Shown here one piece after another: positions 22,796-30,890 of a DNA stretch of 64,000 bases. Below the pieces are notes generated by a model. It was not told where the DNA came from. It searched no databases and saw only the letters and a program-made list of their open reading frames with translations. How positions within the stretch are numbered: the first letter of the stretch is position 1; each line of letters opens with the position of its first letter. Made by a program: the position numbers and the translations under genes. The stretch is from an uncultured Rhodospirillaceae bacterium (lineage in GTDB: Bacteria; Pseudomonadota; Alphaproteobacteria; Azospirillales; Azospirillaceae), in the NCBI GenBank assembly GCA_937927415.1, contig CALBDS010000004.1, forward strand, positions 434,001-498,000, given 5' to 3'.

Positions 22796-23218
22796 ATGGC
22801 CGCGACCACACGAACCCACCCGTTTTCCCTGCCCCCGTCCATCGCCGATCTGGAGGCGATGGCCAGCGAGGCGTTCGCCACCATCCCGCCGGAACTGCGC
22901 GCCCACGTCAGCAACGTGCTGATCCGGGTGGAGGATTTCCCCGACGAGGAAACCGAGGAGGAGATGGAGCTGGAAAGCCCCTACGACCTTCTCGGGCTGT
23001 ACCGCGGGGTGGATCTGACCCAGCGCAGCGTCAGCGACGTGCGCATGACCATCGATGCCATCTTCCTCTACCGCCGTCCGATCCTGGACTACTGGTGCGA
23101 GATGGGGGAGGATCTGTTCCACATCGTCCGCCATGTGCTGGTCCACGAAATCGGCCACCACTTCGGCTTCTCCGACGAGGATATGGAGCGGATTGAGGGC
23201 GGCTACGACGACGAATGA
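22796..23218 (+). CDS. Small zincin-like metallopeptidase family protein
   Basis: The 140-residue protein has the HEIGHHFGFSDEDM motif near its C-terminus. The HExxH zinc-binding helix is followed by a third ligand region typical of the minimal metallopeptidase (DUF1025/zinicin-like) family. A short acidic stretch (DEETEEEMELE) precedes it. Its substrate is unknown, and proteolytic activity of this family is inferred from the motif. The following methyltransferase gene starts 13 bases downstream, so the two are probably cotranscribed. Confidence 0.85.
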   Translation: MAATTRTHPFSLPPSIADLEAMASEAFATIPPELRAHVSNVLIRVEDFPDEETEEEMELESPYDLLGLYRGVDLTQRSVSDVRMTIDAIFLYRRPILDYWCEMGEDLFHIVRHVLVHEIGHHFGFSDEDMERIEGGYDDE

Positions 23219-23231
23219 GCGGAGCACGAGG

Positions 23232-23987
23232 ATGGACCTGACCCGCCTGCACGCCCTGTTCGACGGGCTTCCCCGACAGGGTGTGGGTTCCGACGCGGTG
23301 ACGCAGGATGCCCTGCGCCGTCTGCGCGCCCACGGGCTGCCAGACGACCCGGAGGTGCTGGACATCGGTTGCGGCCCCGGCTGCCAGACCATGGTTCTGG
23401 GCCGCGTCACCGGCGGGCGGGTGACCGCCATCGACATCCACCCGCCCGCGGTGGCCGAAACCCAGCGCAAGATCGACGCCGCCGGTCTCGGCCGGCGGAT
23501 GCGGGCCGAGCGCCGTTCCATGACCGAACTGGATGGGTATGGGGAGGGGCGGTTCGATCTGCTGTGGGCCGAAGGCTCCATCTTCATCATCGGCTTCGAC
23601 GAGGGCTTGCGCCGCTGGCGCCCGCTGCTGCGGCCCGGCGGGCTGGTGGGGGTGAGCGAGTTGACATGGCTCTCCGCCCACCCGCCGGCGGAGGCCAAGG
23701 CGTTCTTCGACACGCACTATCCCGCCATGCGCGACATCGCCGGCAACCGCCGCGGAGCGGAACAGGCGGGCTATGCCGTGCTCGATACCATCACCCTGCC
23801 CCCGGCGGCGTGGTGGACCGATTATTACACCCCCCTGGAACAGCGGGTGGCCGAGCGGCGCGACCGGCACCGGCTGGACCCGGAATGGGCCGCCTTCCTC
23901 GACACCATACAGGCGGAAATCGACCTCTACCGCCGTTTCGGCGCCAGCTACGGCACCGTCCTCTATCTGCTGCGGCGGCTCGGGTAG
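23232..23987 (+). CDS. Class I SAM-dependent methyltransferase
   Basis: The 251-residue protein has motif I VLDIGCGPGCQT near residue 42 and the acidic ribose-binding segment VTAIDIHPPAV. The central LLRPGGLVGVSEL and the WWTDYYTPLE segment resemble small-molecule methyltransferases. A GGAG site seven bases before the ATG supports this start. It follows the zincin-like gene by 13 bases; a role in the same process is possible but not shown. Confidence 0.82.
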   Translation: MDLTRLHALFDGLPRQGVGSDAVTQDALRRLRAHGLPDDPEVLDIGCGPGCQTMVLGRVTGGRVTAIDIHPPAVAETQRKIDAAGLGRRMRAERRSMTELDGYGEGRFDLLWAEGSIFIIGFDEGLRRWRPLLRPGGLVGVSELTWLSAHPPAEAKAFFDTHYPAMRDIAGNRRGAEQAGYAVLDTITLPPAAWWTDYYTPLEQRVAERRDRHRLDPEWAAFLDTIQAEIDLYRRFGASYGTVLYLLRRLG

Positions 23988-24041
23988 AGGACGGCGAGCG
24001 GTTTTTCGCTCCACTCCCTCCATGCGGACGGCTCCGGTGCC

Positions 24042-24069
24042 TTGCGGCTGGCCGGGCGGCGGCTATACT
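24042..24069 (+). promoter_or_regulatory. Probable promoter of the adenosine kinase gene
   Basis: The -35 like TTGCGG and the -10 TATACT are separated by 16 bases and end 39 bases before the adenosine kinase ATG. The TTG start of the -35 hexamer and the TATACT -10 fit the alphaproteobacterial housekeeping pattern. Confidence 0.5.
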
Positions 24070-24108
24070 CCCCCCGATTTTTCTTTTGCCGTCCACAGGA
24101 GTCCGTTC

Positions 24109-25107
24109 ATGGCCCCGGCCGCTTTCGATGTCACCGGCATCGGCAACGCCATCGTTGACGTCATCGCCCATGCCGATGATGCCTTTCTGGCCGCCAACAC
24201 CATCGAAAAGGGCGCTATGACCCTGATCGACACCGCCCGCGCCGAGGAACTCTATGGCCGCATGGGGCCGGGCGTGGAAGTGTCGGGCGGGTCCGCCGGC
24301 AACACCATGGCCGGTTTCGCGGCCCTGGGCGGCAAGGGCGCCTACATCGGCAAGGTGGCCGACGACCAGCTTGGCACCGTGTTTCGCCACGACATCCGCG
24401 CCTCCGGGGTGCGGTTCGACACCGCCACGCTGGCGGACGGGGCGCCGACCGCCCGTTGCCTGATCCTGGTGACGCCGGATGCCCAGCGGTCCATGAACAC
24501 CTATCTGGGTGCCTGCGTCGAATTGGGGCCGGAGGATATCGACGAGGAACTGATCGCCGCCTCCCAGGTCACCTATCTGGAAGGCTATCTGTGGGATCCG
24601 CCCCGCGCCAAGGAAGCCTTCCGCAAGGCCGCGGCCATTGCCCACACCGCCGGGCGGGCGGTGTCGCTGTCGCTGTCGGATTCCTTCTGCGTCCACCGCC
24701 ACCACGCGGAATTCCGCGATCTGGTGGACAACCACGTCGATATCCTGTTCGCCAACGAGCATGAGATCGGCGCCCTTTACGGCACCGACGATTTCGCCAC
24801 CGCCCTGGCGGCGGTGAAGGCGCTGGGCAAGACCGCCGCCCTGACCCGCAGCGAAAAGGGCGCCGTCATCGTGTGGAACGGCGAGGTCTACGAAGTCCCC
24901 GCCGAGCCGGTGACCCATGTGGTTGATACCACCGGCGCCGGCGACCTGTACGCCGCCGGTTTCCTGTTCGGCTACACCCGCGGGCTGGCCCCGGCGGTGT
25001 GCGGCCGTCTGGGCGCCATCGCCGCCGCCGAGATCATCAGCCATGTGGGTGCTCGTCCCGACGTACCGCTGGCCGACCTGATCCGGTCCAAGGGCATTGC
25101 GGTCTGA
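24109..25107 (+). CDS. Adenosine kinase, PfkB carbohydrate kinase family
   Basis: The 332-residue PfkB kinase phosphorylates adenosine to AMP at the expense of ATP. The N-terminal glycine-rich segment GGSAGNTMAGFAALGG and the C-terminal anion-hole motif DTTGAGDLYAAGF, with the catalytic Asp, are clear. The pattern fits the adenosine kinase branch common in alphaproteobacteria rather than ribokinase or fructokinase; the substrate is by family inference. An AGGAG site precedes the ATG and a probable promoter lies upstream. The next small gene overlaps its stop codon. Confidence 0.88.
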   Translation: MAPAAFDVTGIGNAIVDVIAHADDAFLAANTIEKGAMTLIDTARAEELYGRMGPGVEVSGGSAGNTMAGFAALGGKGAYIGKVADDQLGTVFRHDIRASGVRFDTATLADGAPTARCLILVTPDAQRSMNTYLGACVELGPEDIDEELIAASQVTYLEGYLWDPPRAKEAFRKAAAIAHTAGRAVSLSLSDSFCVHRHHAEFRDLVDNHVDILFANEHEIGALYGTDDFATALAAVKALGKTAALTRSEKGAVIVWNGEVYEVPAEPVTHVVDTTGAGDLYAAGFLFGYTRGLAPAVCGRLGAIAAAEIISHVGARPDVPLADLIRSKGIAV

Positions 25108-25546
25108 TCCCGCAAGCCCGTTGACGGGCGCACGGCCGCGGACGGCCATCGCCGTCCTGCTGGCCTACGCCCTGTTCTTCCAGGCCCTGTGGTTCGCCAC
25201 CGGCCCCGTCGCCCTGGCTGGAAGTTGGGCGGCCGGAAGTCGGGCGGCTGGACATTGGTCTGCGGGCGATGCCGCAGCATCCCTGTGCATCGCCGACCCG
25301 TCCGCCGCACCGGCTGCGAACCATCCCGGTCCGGGCACGGATGATCCCGGCACCATCCCGGGCCACGGGTTCTGTTGTCTTCTGGGCTGCGGGGCGCTGG
25401 CCGCCGCCGCCCTGCCGCCGGCCTCCCCCCGCCTGCCGTGCCCGGCTGGCAGGTTTGGGGAGCCGGCCTCCCCGCCCGTTTCCTTCATCCCCGCGGCCGG
25501 CACAGTCCTGCCGGTCGGTGCCCGCGCGCCCCCGGCTGCCGCCTGA
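25097..25546 (+). CDS. Small DUF2946-like membrane-anchored protein
   Basis: This 149-residue protein, rich in Ala, Gly and Pro, has an N-terminal hydrophobic segment (AIAVLLAYALFFQALWFATG) and a Cys-pair HGFCCLLGCGALAAAA. This is the pattern of the DUF2946 family often found by TonB or metal-uptake genes. The first codon is uncertain: a TTG overlapping the adenosine kinase stop begins the frame, and a second TTG follows eight codons later. A PepSY-type gene begins 110 bases downstream, so a common metal-related function is plausible but unproven. Confidence 0.6.
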   Translation: MRSDPASPLTGARPRTAIAVLLAYALFFQALWFATGPVALAGSWAAGSRAAGHWSAGDAAASLCIADPSAAPAANHPGPGTDDPGTIPGHGFCCLLGCGALAAAALPPASPRLPCPAGRFGEPASPPVSFIPAAGTVLPVGARAPPAAA

Positions 25547-25656
25547 TCTCCCCCCTATCATCGCCGGAATCCGTGCCGCCGCCCGCCCTTCATGGGAACG
25601 GGCGCGCCGCCGGTTCCGCGCATCCGCCGTTCTGTTCCGCGGGGAATCACGCGATC

Positions 25657-27024
25657 ATGACCGTTTCGTCTTCTGCGGGCGGCACAACGCCGTCCAGCCT
25701 GTACCGCGCCGTGTGGCGCTGGCACTTTTACGCCGGGCTGCTCAGCCTGCCGTTTCTCATCCTTCTGGCCGTCACCGGGGCGCTCTACCTGTTCCGCGAT
25801 GAAATCGACGGCATCGTCCACCGTGATCTGAAGCAGGTGGAAATCACCGCAGCCATGCCGCAGGCGCCCAGCGCCCTGATCGCCGCCGCCGTGGCGTCCC
25901 AACCGGGGGCGGCGGCCCTGAAATACCTGCCGCCCGCCACCCTCACCGCCTCGGCCGAGGTGGGGGTGAAGACCGCCGACGGCGGCAAGCTGTCGGTGTT
26001 CGTCGATCCCTACAGCGGGCGGGTGCTGGGGTCGCTGCCCGACAAGGGCACGGTGATGGGCATCGTCCGCCGGCTGCACAGCCTGGCCTATTTCGGCCCC
26101 GTCGCCAACGGCGTGATCGAAATCACTGGGGGCTGGTGCATCCTGCTGACCCTGACCGGCGTCTATCTGTGGTGGCCGCGGCCGCGCCGGGGCGAGCCGG
26201 GCGGGGTGCTGACCGTGCGCGGCACGCCCAAGCGCCGGGTCTACTGGCGCGACCTGCACGCCGTCACCGGGGCCGTGGCCGGGGTGTTCATCCTGTTCCT
26301 GGCGGTGTCGGGGATGCCGTGGTCGGTTCTGTGGGGCAATTACGTCAACCAATGGGCCAACGGCCATAACTTCGGCTATCCCAACGGCGTGCGGGTCAAC
26401 GTGCCCATGTCCGACGACCATCTGGAACACACCACATGGTCGCTGGAACAGGCCCGCGTGCCGGAATCCCCGGCCCCGGCGGCCGACCCCATCGGCATCG
26501 ACGCGGCGGTGGCCGCGTTCAACCGGCTGGGGATGGCGCCCGGCTACAGCATCGCCCTGCCCAATGGGCCGAAAGGGGTCTATTCCGCCTCGGTCTATCC
26601 GGACAATCTCAGCCGCCAGCGGGTGGTGCACCTGGACCAATACGCCGGCACGCCGCTGCTGGACATGAGCTATGCCGATTACGGCCCCCTGGGCAAAACC
26701 CTGGAATGGAGCATCAACGTCCACATGGGCCAGGAATTCGGGCTGGCCAACCAGTTGCTGATGCTGGCGGTGTGCCTGTCCATCGTCACCGTCGCGGTAT
26801 CGGCCGGGGTGATGTGGTGGAAGCGCCGCCCCCGCGGAACGCTGGGGGTGCCGCCGCTGCCCGCTGAACGGCGGATGCTGTGGGGGGTGACCGCGATCCT
26901 GATGGTCGGGGGCGTGATCTTCCCGCTGGTGGGGGCGTCGTTCCTGGCGATGCTGGTCTTCGATGCCATGGTGATCCGCCGGAAGGGTGGGAGTTGGGCA
27001 ACATCCCAAACCCGTTTGGGGTGA
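25657..27024 (+). CDS. PepSY-associated transmembrane protein (PiuB-like)
   Basis: The 455-residue protein has the PepSY-TM family pattern: a first membrane segment near residues 22-46 (YAGLLSLPFLILLAVTGALYLF), a periplasmic PepSY region, and three further membrane segments, including WCILLTLTGVYLWW and MLAVCLSIVTVAV. Family members are often iron- or copper-uptake regulated reductases or membrane proteins (PiuB-like); the metal is not readable here. The start is the ATG before TVSSSAGG. Its stop codon lies inside the terminator hairpin. It follows the DUF2946-like gene, matching a small uptake-related unit. Confidence 0.85.
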   Translation: MTVSSSAGGTTPSSLYRAVWRWHFYAGLLSLPFLILLAVTGALYLFRDEIDGIVHRDLKQVEITAAMPQAPSALIAAAVASQPGAAALKYLPPATLTASAEVGVKTADGGKLSVFVDPYSGRVLGSLPDKGTVMGIVRRLHSLAYFGPVANGVIEITGGWCILLTLTGVYLWWPRPRRGEPGGVLTVRGTPKRRVYWRDLHAVTGAVAGVFILFLAVSGMPWSVLWGNYVNQWANGHNFGYPNGVRVNVPMSDDHLEHTTWSLEQARVPESPAPAADPIGIDAAVAAFNRLGMAPGYSIALPNGPKGVYSASVYPDNLSRQRVVHLDQYAGTPLLDMSYADYGPLGKTLEWSINVHMGQEFGLANQLLMLAVCLSIVTVAVSAGVMWWKRRPRGTLGVPPLPAERRMLWGVTAILMVGGVIFPLVGASFLAMLVFDAMVIRRKGGSWATSQTRLG

Positions 27025-27045
27025 ACCCCAAACCCCCTTTGTTTT
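27014..27045 (+). terminator. Terminator overlapping the end of the PepSY gene
   Basis: GTTTGGGGT-ga-ACCCCAAAC is a perfect 9-bp stem followed by a T-rich run. The stop codon of the PepSY protein lies in the stem. Two more hairpins follow before murJ (TTGGAGGC-GCCTCCAA near 27070, and GGGGC-ggta-GCCCC near 27099). Confidence 0.75.
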
Positions 27046-27142
27046 TATCGATGAAAAAAGAAGGGAGGCTTGGAGGCGCCAGCCTCCAAACGGGGCCGGG
27101 GCGGTAGCCCCGACAGAGGCGGCGACGGGACGATCCGTGTGC

Positions 27143-27148
27143 TATAGC
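27143..27148 (+). promoter_or_regulatory. Possible -10 element of murJ
   Basis: TATAGC ends eight bases before the murJ start codon. No convincing -35 was found. As with gyrB, this would give an almost leaderless transcript. Confidence 0.3.
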
Positions 27149-27155
27149 ACCGGGC

Positions 27156-28712
27156 ATGAGCTTTGCCCGTTCCGTCGCCACCGTCGGCGGCCTGACCCTT
27201 CTCAGCCGGCTTGCCGGTTTTGTCCGCGACATCCTGACGGCCGCCGTGCTGGGGGCGGGACCGGCGGCGGATGCCTTCTTCGTGGCGCTGAAGCTGCCCA
27301 ACGTCTTCCGCCGCCTGTTCGCCGAGGGGGCCTTTTCCGTCGCCTTCGTGCCGCTGTTCGCCGAAACGCTGGAACGGCAGGGCCGGGACGATGCCGAACG
27401 CTTCGCCGGACGGGCAGCGGGGATGCTGCTGGCGGTGCTGATCCCGCTGACCGGCATCGCCATCGCCGCCATGCCGTGGCTGGTCCCGCTGCTGGCCCCC
27501 GGCTTTGTGGACGAGCCGGACAAGTTCGCCCTGACCGTCGGGTTGTCCCGGCTGACCTTTCCCTATCTGCTGCTGGTGGCGCTGGTGGCGCTGCTGGGCG
27601 GGGTTTTGAACGCACTGGGGCGCTTTGCGCCGTTCGCCGCCGCCCCCGTCGCCTTCAACCTGACCCTGATTGCGGCCCTGCTGGCCGCACCGCGGTTGGG
27701 CTTCGATCCCGGTCACGCCCTGGCGGCGGCGGTCAGCCTGTCCGGTGTGGTGCAGGTGGTGTGGATGGTGGCCGCCTGCCGGTCGGCGGGGGTGCGGCTG
27801 CGGGTGGCGTGGCCGCGGCTGACGCCGGACATGCGTCGGCTGTTCCGGCTGGCCGGGCCGGCGGCACTGGGGGCGGGGGTGATGCAGATCAACCTGTTCC
27901 TCAACATGATCGTCGCCTCTCTGCTGCCGTCGGGGGCGGTGTCGTACCTTTACTACGCCGACCGGCTGAACCAGATGCCGCTGGGCATCATCGGCATTGC
28001 CATCGGCACCGCACTCCTGCCGCTGCTGTCCCGCCACGCCGCCGCGGGGAATGGGGAGGCGCTGCGCCACGACACCAGCCGCGCCATGGAATTCGGCCTG
28101 CTGCTGGGGCTGCCGGCGGCGGTGGCGCTGGGGGTGGCGGGGCACCCGATCGTGTCGGTGCTGTTCCAGCGCGGCGCCTTCGGCCCGGCGGAGGCTGCGG
28201 CCACCGCCGAAACGCTGGCGGCTTACGCGGTGGGGATTCCGGCCTTCGTGGTGGCGAAGGTGCTGAGTGCCGCCTTCTTCGCCCGCCAGGACACCGGCAC
28301 CCCGGTGCGTATCGCCCTGGCCGTCACCGCGGCCAATCTGGTGCTGGCGCTGGCGTTGCTGCCGTGGCTGGCGCAGGTGGGCATCGCGCTGGCGACGGGG
28401 ATGGCGGCGTGGCTCAATCTGGCGCTGCTGGGGGTGACGCTGCACCGCCGGGGGCAGTTGGGTCTGGACGCCCGTTTCCGCCGCCGGGCGCCGCGCATTG
28501 CCGCCGCCGCCGTAGGCATGGGGGCGGCTCTTGCCATGGGGGTGGCAGCCCTGGCCCCGTGGTTGGAATCCGGCATCACGCTGGTGCGGGCCGGGGCGCT
28601 GGGGGTGCTGGTGGCCGGAGGATGCGGGATATTCTTCGCCCTGGCCCACATCCTGGGCGGCACCGATCTGGCCGACCTGACGGCGCTGGCGCGGCGGAAG
28701 ACGGCCGGTTGA
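27156..28712 (+). CDS. murJ: Lipid II flippase
   Basis: The 518-residue MurJ/MviN polytopic membrane protein flips lipid II for peptidoglycan synthesis. The N-terminal signature SLAGF-type segment is present as SRLAGFVRDILTAAVLGAG, and KLPNVFRRLFAEGAFSVAFVP is the family hallmark. About 14 hydrophobic segments follow. The start ATG is close to a TATAGC hexamer. It converges with nth downstream, three bases apart. Length and motif order fit the family throughout. Confidence 0.95.
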   Translation: MSFARSVATVGGLTLLSRLAGFVRDILTAAVLGAGPAADAFFVALKLPNVFRRLFAEGAFSVAFVPLFAETLERQGRDDAERFAGRAAGMLLAVLIPLTGIAIAAMPWLVPLLAPGFVDEPDKFALTVGLSRLTFPYLLLVALVALLGGVLNALGRFAPFAAAPVAFNLTLIAALLAAPRLGFDPGHALAAAVSLSGVVQVVWMVAACRSAGVRLRVAWPRLTPDMRRLFRLAGPAALGAGVMQINLFLNMIVASLLPSGAVSYLYYADRLNQMPLGIIGIAIGTALLPLLSRHAAAGNGEALRHDTSRAMEFGLLLGLPAAVALGVAGHPIVSVLFQRGAFGPAEAAATAETLAAYAVGIPAFVVAKVLSAAFFARQDTGTPVRIALAVTAANLVLALALLPWLAQVGIALATGMAAWLNLALLGVTLHRRGQLGLDARFRRRAPRIAAAAVGMGAALAMGVAALAPWLESGITLVRAGALGVLVAGGCGIFFALAHILGGTDLADLTALARRKTAG

Positions 28713-28715
28713 CGC

Positions 28716-29351
28716 TTACCCCGCCGTCTTCTCCGGCCAATCGCACAGGTCGCGGATGACGCAGGCGGGGCAGTTGGGCTTGCGCGCCTTGCACACATAG
28801 CGCCCGTGCAGGATCAGCCAATGGTGGGCGTGGCGGCGGTAGGGGCCGGGGACGACTTCCAGCAGTTTCTTTTCCACCGCTTCCGGGGTCTTGCCGGGGG
28901 CCATGCCGGTTCGGTTGCCGACGCGGAAGATGTGGGTGTCCACCGCCATGGTTTCCTCGCCCCACGCCACGTTCAACACCACGTTGGCGGTCTTGCGCCC
29001 CACGCCCGGCAGCGTTTCCAGCGCCTCGCGGTCGCGCGGCACCTCGCCGCCGTAATCACGGACCAGGATCTCCGACAGCTTGATGACGTTCTTGGCCTTG
29101 GTGTTGAACAGGCCGATGGTCTTGATGTAGCCGCGCAGCCCCTCTTCCCCCAGCGCCAGCATCTGGGCCGGGGTGGTGACGCGCGCGAACAGCGGGCCGG
29201 TGGCGCGGTTCACCCCCACATCGGTGGCCTGCGCCGACAGCACCACCGCCACCAGCAGCGTGTAGGGGTTGACGTATTGCAACTCGCTTTTCGGCTCCGG
29301 GCTGGCGGCCTGGAACCGGCGGAAGGCTTCTTCGATGGCGGCGGGGGTCAT
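28716..29351 (-). CDS. nth: Endonuclease III
   Basis: The 211-residue bifunctional DNA glycosylase/AP lyase of base excision repair removes oxidised pyrimidines. It has the helix-hairpin-helix motif LPGVGRKTANVV with the catalytic Lys, the catalytic Asp in VDTHIFRVGNR, and the C-terminal 4Fe-4S cluster C-x6-C-x2-C-x5-C (CKARKPNCPACVIRDLC). Its ATG overlaps the stop codon of the upstream sirtuin gene, so the two are translationally coupled. It is convergent with murJ. Confidence 0.96.
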   Translation of the reverse strand: MTPAAIEEAFRRFQAASPEPKSELQYVNPYTLLVAVVLSAQATDVGVNRATGPLFARVTTPAQMLALGEEGLRGYIKTIGLFNTKAKNVIKLSEILVRDYGGEVPRDREALETLPGVGRKTANVVLNVAWGEETMAVDTHIFRVGNRTGMAPGKTPEAVEKKLLEVVPGPYRRHAHHWLILHGRYVCKARKPNCPACVIRDLCDWPEKTAG

Positions 29352-30067
29352 AGCAGGGCCAGCAGTTCGTGGATATAAGCCGGCACGACCTCGGTCGCCG
29401 GCCCCAGGACGGCTTCGGCGAACAGGGAGACGCCCTGCGACGGTTCCAGGTTCAGTTCCACCGTGTGGGCGCCGTTGGCGCGCGCCTCGGCCACGAAGCC
29501 GGCGGCGGGGTAGACGTTGCCCGAGGTGCCGATGGAGATGAACAGGCCACACGCGGTCAGCGCCTCGTAAATCCGCTCCATGTGATAGGGCATCTCGCCG
29601 AACCACACCACGTCCGGCCGCAAGGTGCCGACCGCGCCGCAGTTGGGGCAGGTGTCGGTCACCGACACGTCGCCGGTGCACATCTCCACCACCCGGCACT
29701 GCGTGCAGAACACCTTGAGCAGTTCGCCGTGCATGTGCAGCAACCGCTGCTGCCCGGCGCGTTCGTGCAGATCGTCGATGTTCTGGGTCACCACCAGCAC
29801 CTCCCCCGGCCACAGGCGTTCCAGGTTGGCCAGGGCGAAATGGGCGGCGTTGGGCACCACGCCGGGGTCGTTCAGGCCGCGGCGGCGGGCGTTGTAGAAA
29901 TCCTGCACGCGGGCGGGGTCGCGGGCATAGCCTTCGGGCGTCGCCACATCCTCCAGCCGCACCTGCGCCCAGATGCCGTCAGCATCGCGGAAGGTGTGCA
30001 GCCCCGATTCGCGCGAGATACCGGCGCCGGTCAGGATGACGATGGGAGAAGTGGGAAGCAGACGCAT
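29348..30067 (-). CDS. cobB: NAD-dependent protein deacylase, sirtuin family
   Basis: The 239-residue sirtuin removes acyl groups from protein lysines using NAD. The NAD motif GAGIS lies at residues 15-19; TQNIDDLHERAG contains the Asn-Asp pair and HMHGE the catalytic His. Zn ligands C-x2-C and C-x2-C (FCTQC, TCPNC) are present. FYNARR matches the Tyr/Arg pair that in E. coli CobB gives desuccinylase and demalonylase activity, by family knowledge. It overlaps nth downstream (ATGA) and diverges from the LMW phosphatase gene. Confidence 0.93.
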   Translation of the reverse strand: MRLLPTSPIVILTGAGISRESGLHTFRDADGIWAQVRLEDVATPEGYARDPARVQDFYNARRRGLNDPGVVPNAAHFALANLERLWPGEVLVVTQNIDDLHERAGQQRLLHMHGELLKVFCTQCRVVEMCTGDVSVTDTCPNCGAVGTLRPDVVWFGEMPYHMERIYEALTACGLFISIGTSGNVYPAAGFVAEARANGAHTVELNLEPSQGVSLFAEAVLGPATEVVPAYIHELLALL

Positions 30068-30133
30068 GGTATGTATTCCGGCAAGCACCGCCGGTCCCGG
30101 CGGCCACCTTTCACGAAACCCGACGGAGGGGGG

Positions 30134-30604
30134 ATGGTCAAGGTCTTGTTCGTGTGCACCGGCAACATCTGCCGTTCGCCCACCGCCCATGGGGTGTTCC
30201 GCGCCTTCGTCCGCGATGCCGGGCTGGAGGGGGTGATCCACACCGATTCCGCCGGCACCAGCGGCTATCACGTGGGCGACCCGCCCGACCGCCGCAGCCT
30301 GGAACTGGCCCGCCAGCGCGGCTATGACCTGTCCGACCTGCGCGCCCGGCGGGTCACCGCGGATGATTTCCGCCGCTTCGACCACATCCTGGCGATGGAC
30401 CGGAGCCATCTGGACGCCCTGCACCGCATGGCCCCGCAGAATTCCACCGCCACCGTGGCCCTGTTCCTCGACCACGCCCCCGACTGCCCGGTGCGTGAAG
30501 TCCCCGACCCCTATTACGGCGGTGCTTTGGGCTTCGTCGAAGTCCTGGAGATGGTGGAAGCCGCCTCACGCGGTCTCCTCACCCACCTCCGCCAAAACCT
30601 CTAA
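30134..30604 (+). CDS. Low molecular weight protein-tyrosine phosphatase
   Basis: The 156-residue protein carries the CX5R catalytic loop VCTGNICRSPTA at residues 7-18 and the general-acid DPYYGG loop near residue 128. It dephosphorylates protein tyrosines or small phospho-compounds in the cytoplasm. A strong GGAGGGGG ribosome-binding site precedes the ATG. The gene is divergent from cobB. The 111-bp dispersed repeat begins five bases after its stop codon. Confidence 0.92.
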   Translation: MVKVLFVCTGNICRSPTAHGVFRAFVRDAGLEGVIHTDSAGTSGYHVGDPPDRRSLELARQRGYDLSDLRARRVTADDFRRFDHILAMDRSHLDALHRMAPQNSTATVALFLDHAPDCPVREVPDPYYGGALGFVEVLEMVEAASRGLLTHLRQNL

Positions 30605-30608
30605 CCGT

Positions 30609-30719
30609 CCAGCGTAAAGCCTGACACATCAGGCTTTACGCTGGCCCTCAAACGGCGGGCGCGGCCATCCGGCCGCTTGCCTTCGCGGGCATGTGCCCGC
30701 GGGGCCGCGGTCGCGGCCC
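30609..30719. repeat. 111-bp dispersed hairpin repeat, copy 1
   Basis: This block matches 54398-54508 with five differences over 111 bases. Hairpins: CCAGCGTAAAGCCTGA-caca-TCAGGCTTTACGCTGG (16-bp stem), GCGGCC-atcc-GGCCGC, GCGGGCA-tg-TGCCCGC and GGGCCGCG-gt-CGCGGCCC. It begins five bases after the stop codon of the phosphatase gene. It has no coding potential. Confidence 0.9.
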
Positions 30720-30720
30720 T

Positions 30721-30810
30721 TACCGCCGAGCGTCAGCCAAGCTGACGCTCGGCGGTATCAGGCGGTTTCCAAAGGCCGACCGGCCTTTGGCGGGTGCGGG
30801 CAGCGCCCGC
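30721..30810. repeat. Additional hairpins in the phosphatase-rpsA gap
   Basis: A 17-bp stem TACCGCCGAGCGTCAGC-caa-GCTGACGCTCGGCGGTA is followed by CCAAAGGCCG-ac-CGGCCTTTGG and a GCGGG-type hairpin. The second and third belong to the GGGTTCCAAGGGCC-like family seen at 6701, 17598 and 52015. No gene fits in this 286-bp gap. Confidence 0.7.
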
Positions 30811-30829
30811 AAAACCTTTCCGGAAAACA

Positions 30830-30867
30830 GAAAAAAAGGGGGCCGGTTTCCCGACCCCCCTTCCCGT
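30830..30867 (-). terminator. Terminator of the aroA-cmk-rpsA operon
   Basis: On the minus strand a GGGGGGTCGG-gaaa-CCGGCCCCC hairpin is followed directly by a run of seven T. It lies about 25 bases after the rpsA stop codon. Confidence 0.85.
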
Positions 30868-30890
30868 CTCACCCCTAAGGGCGAAAAGGC

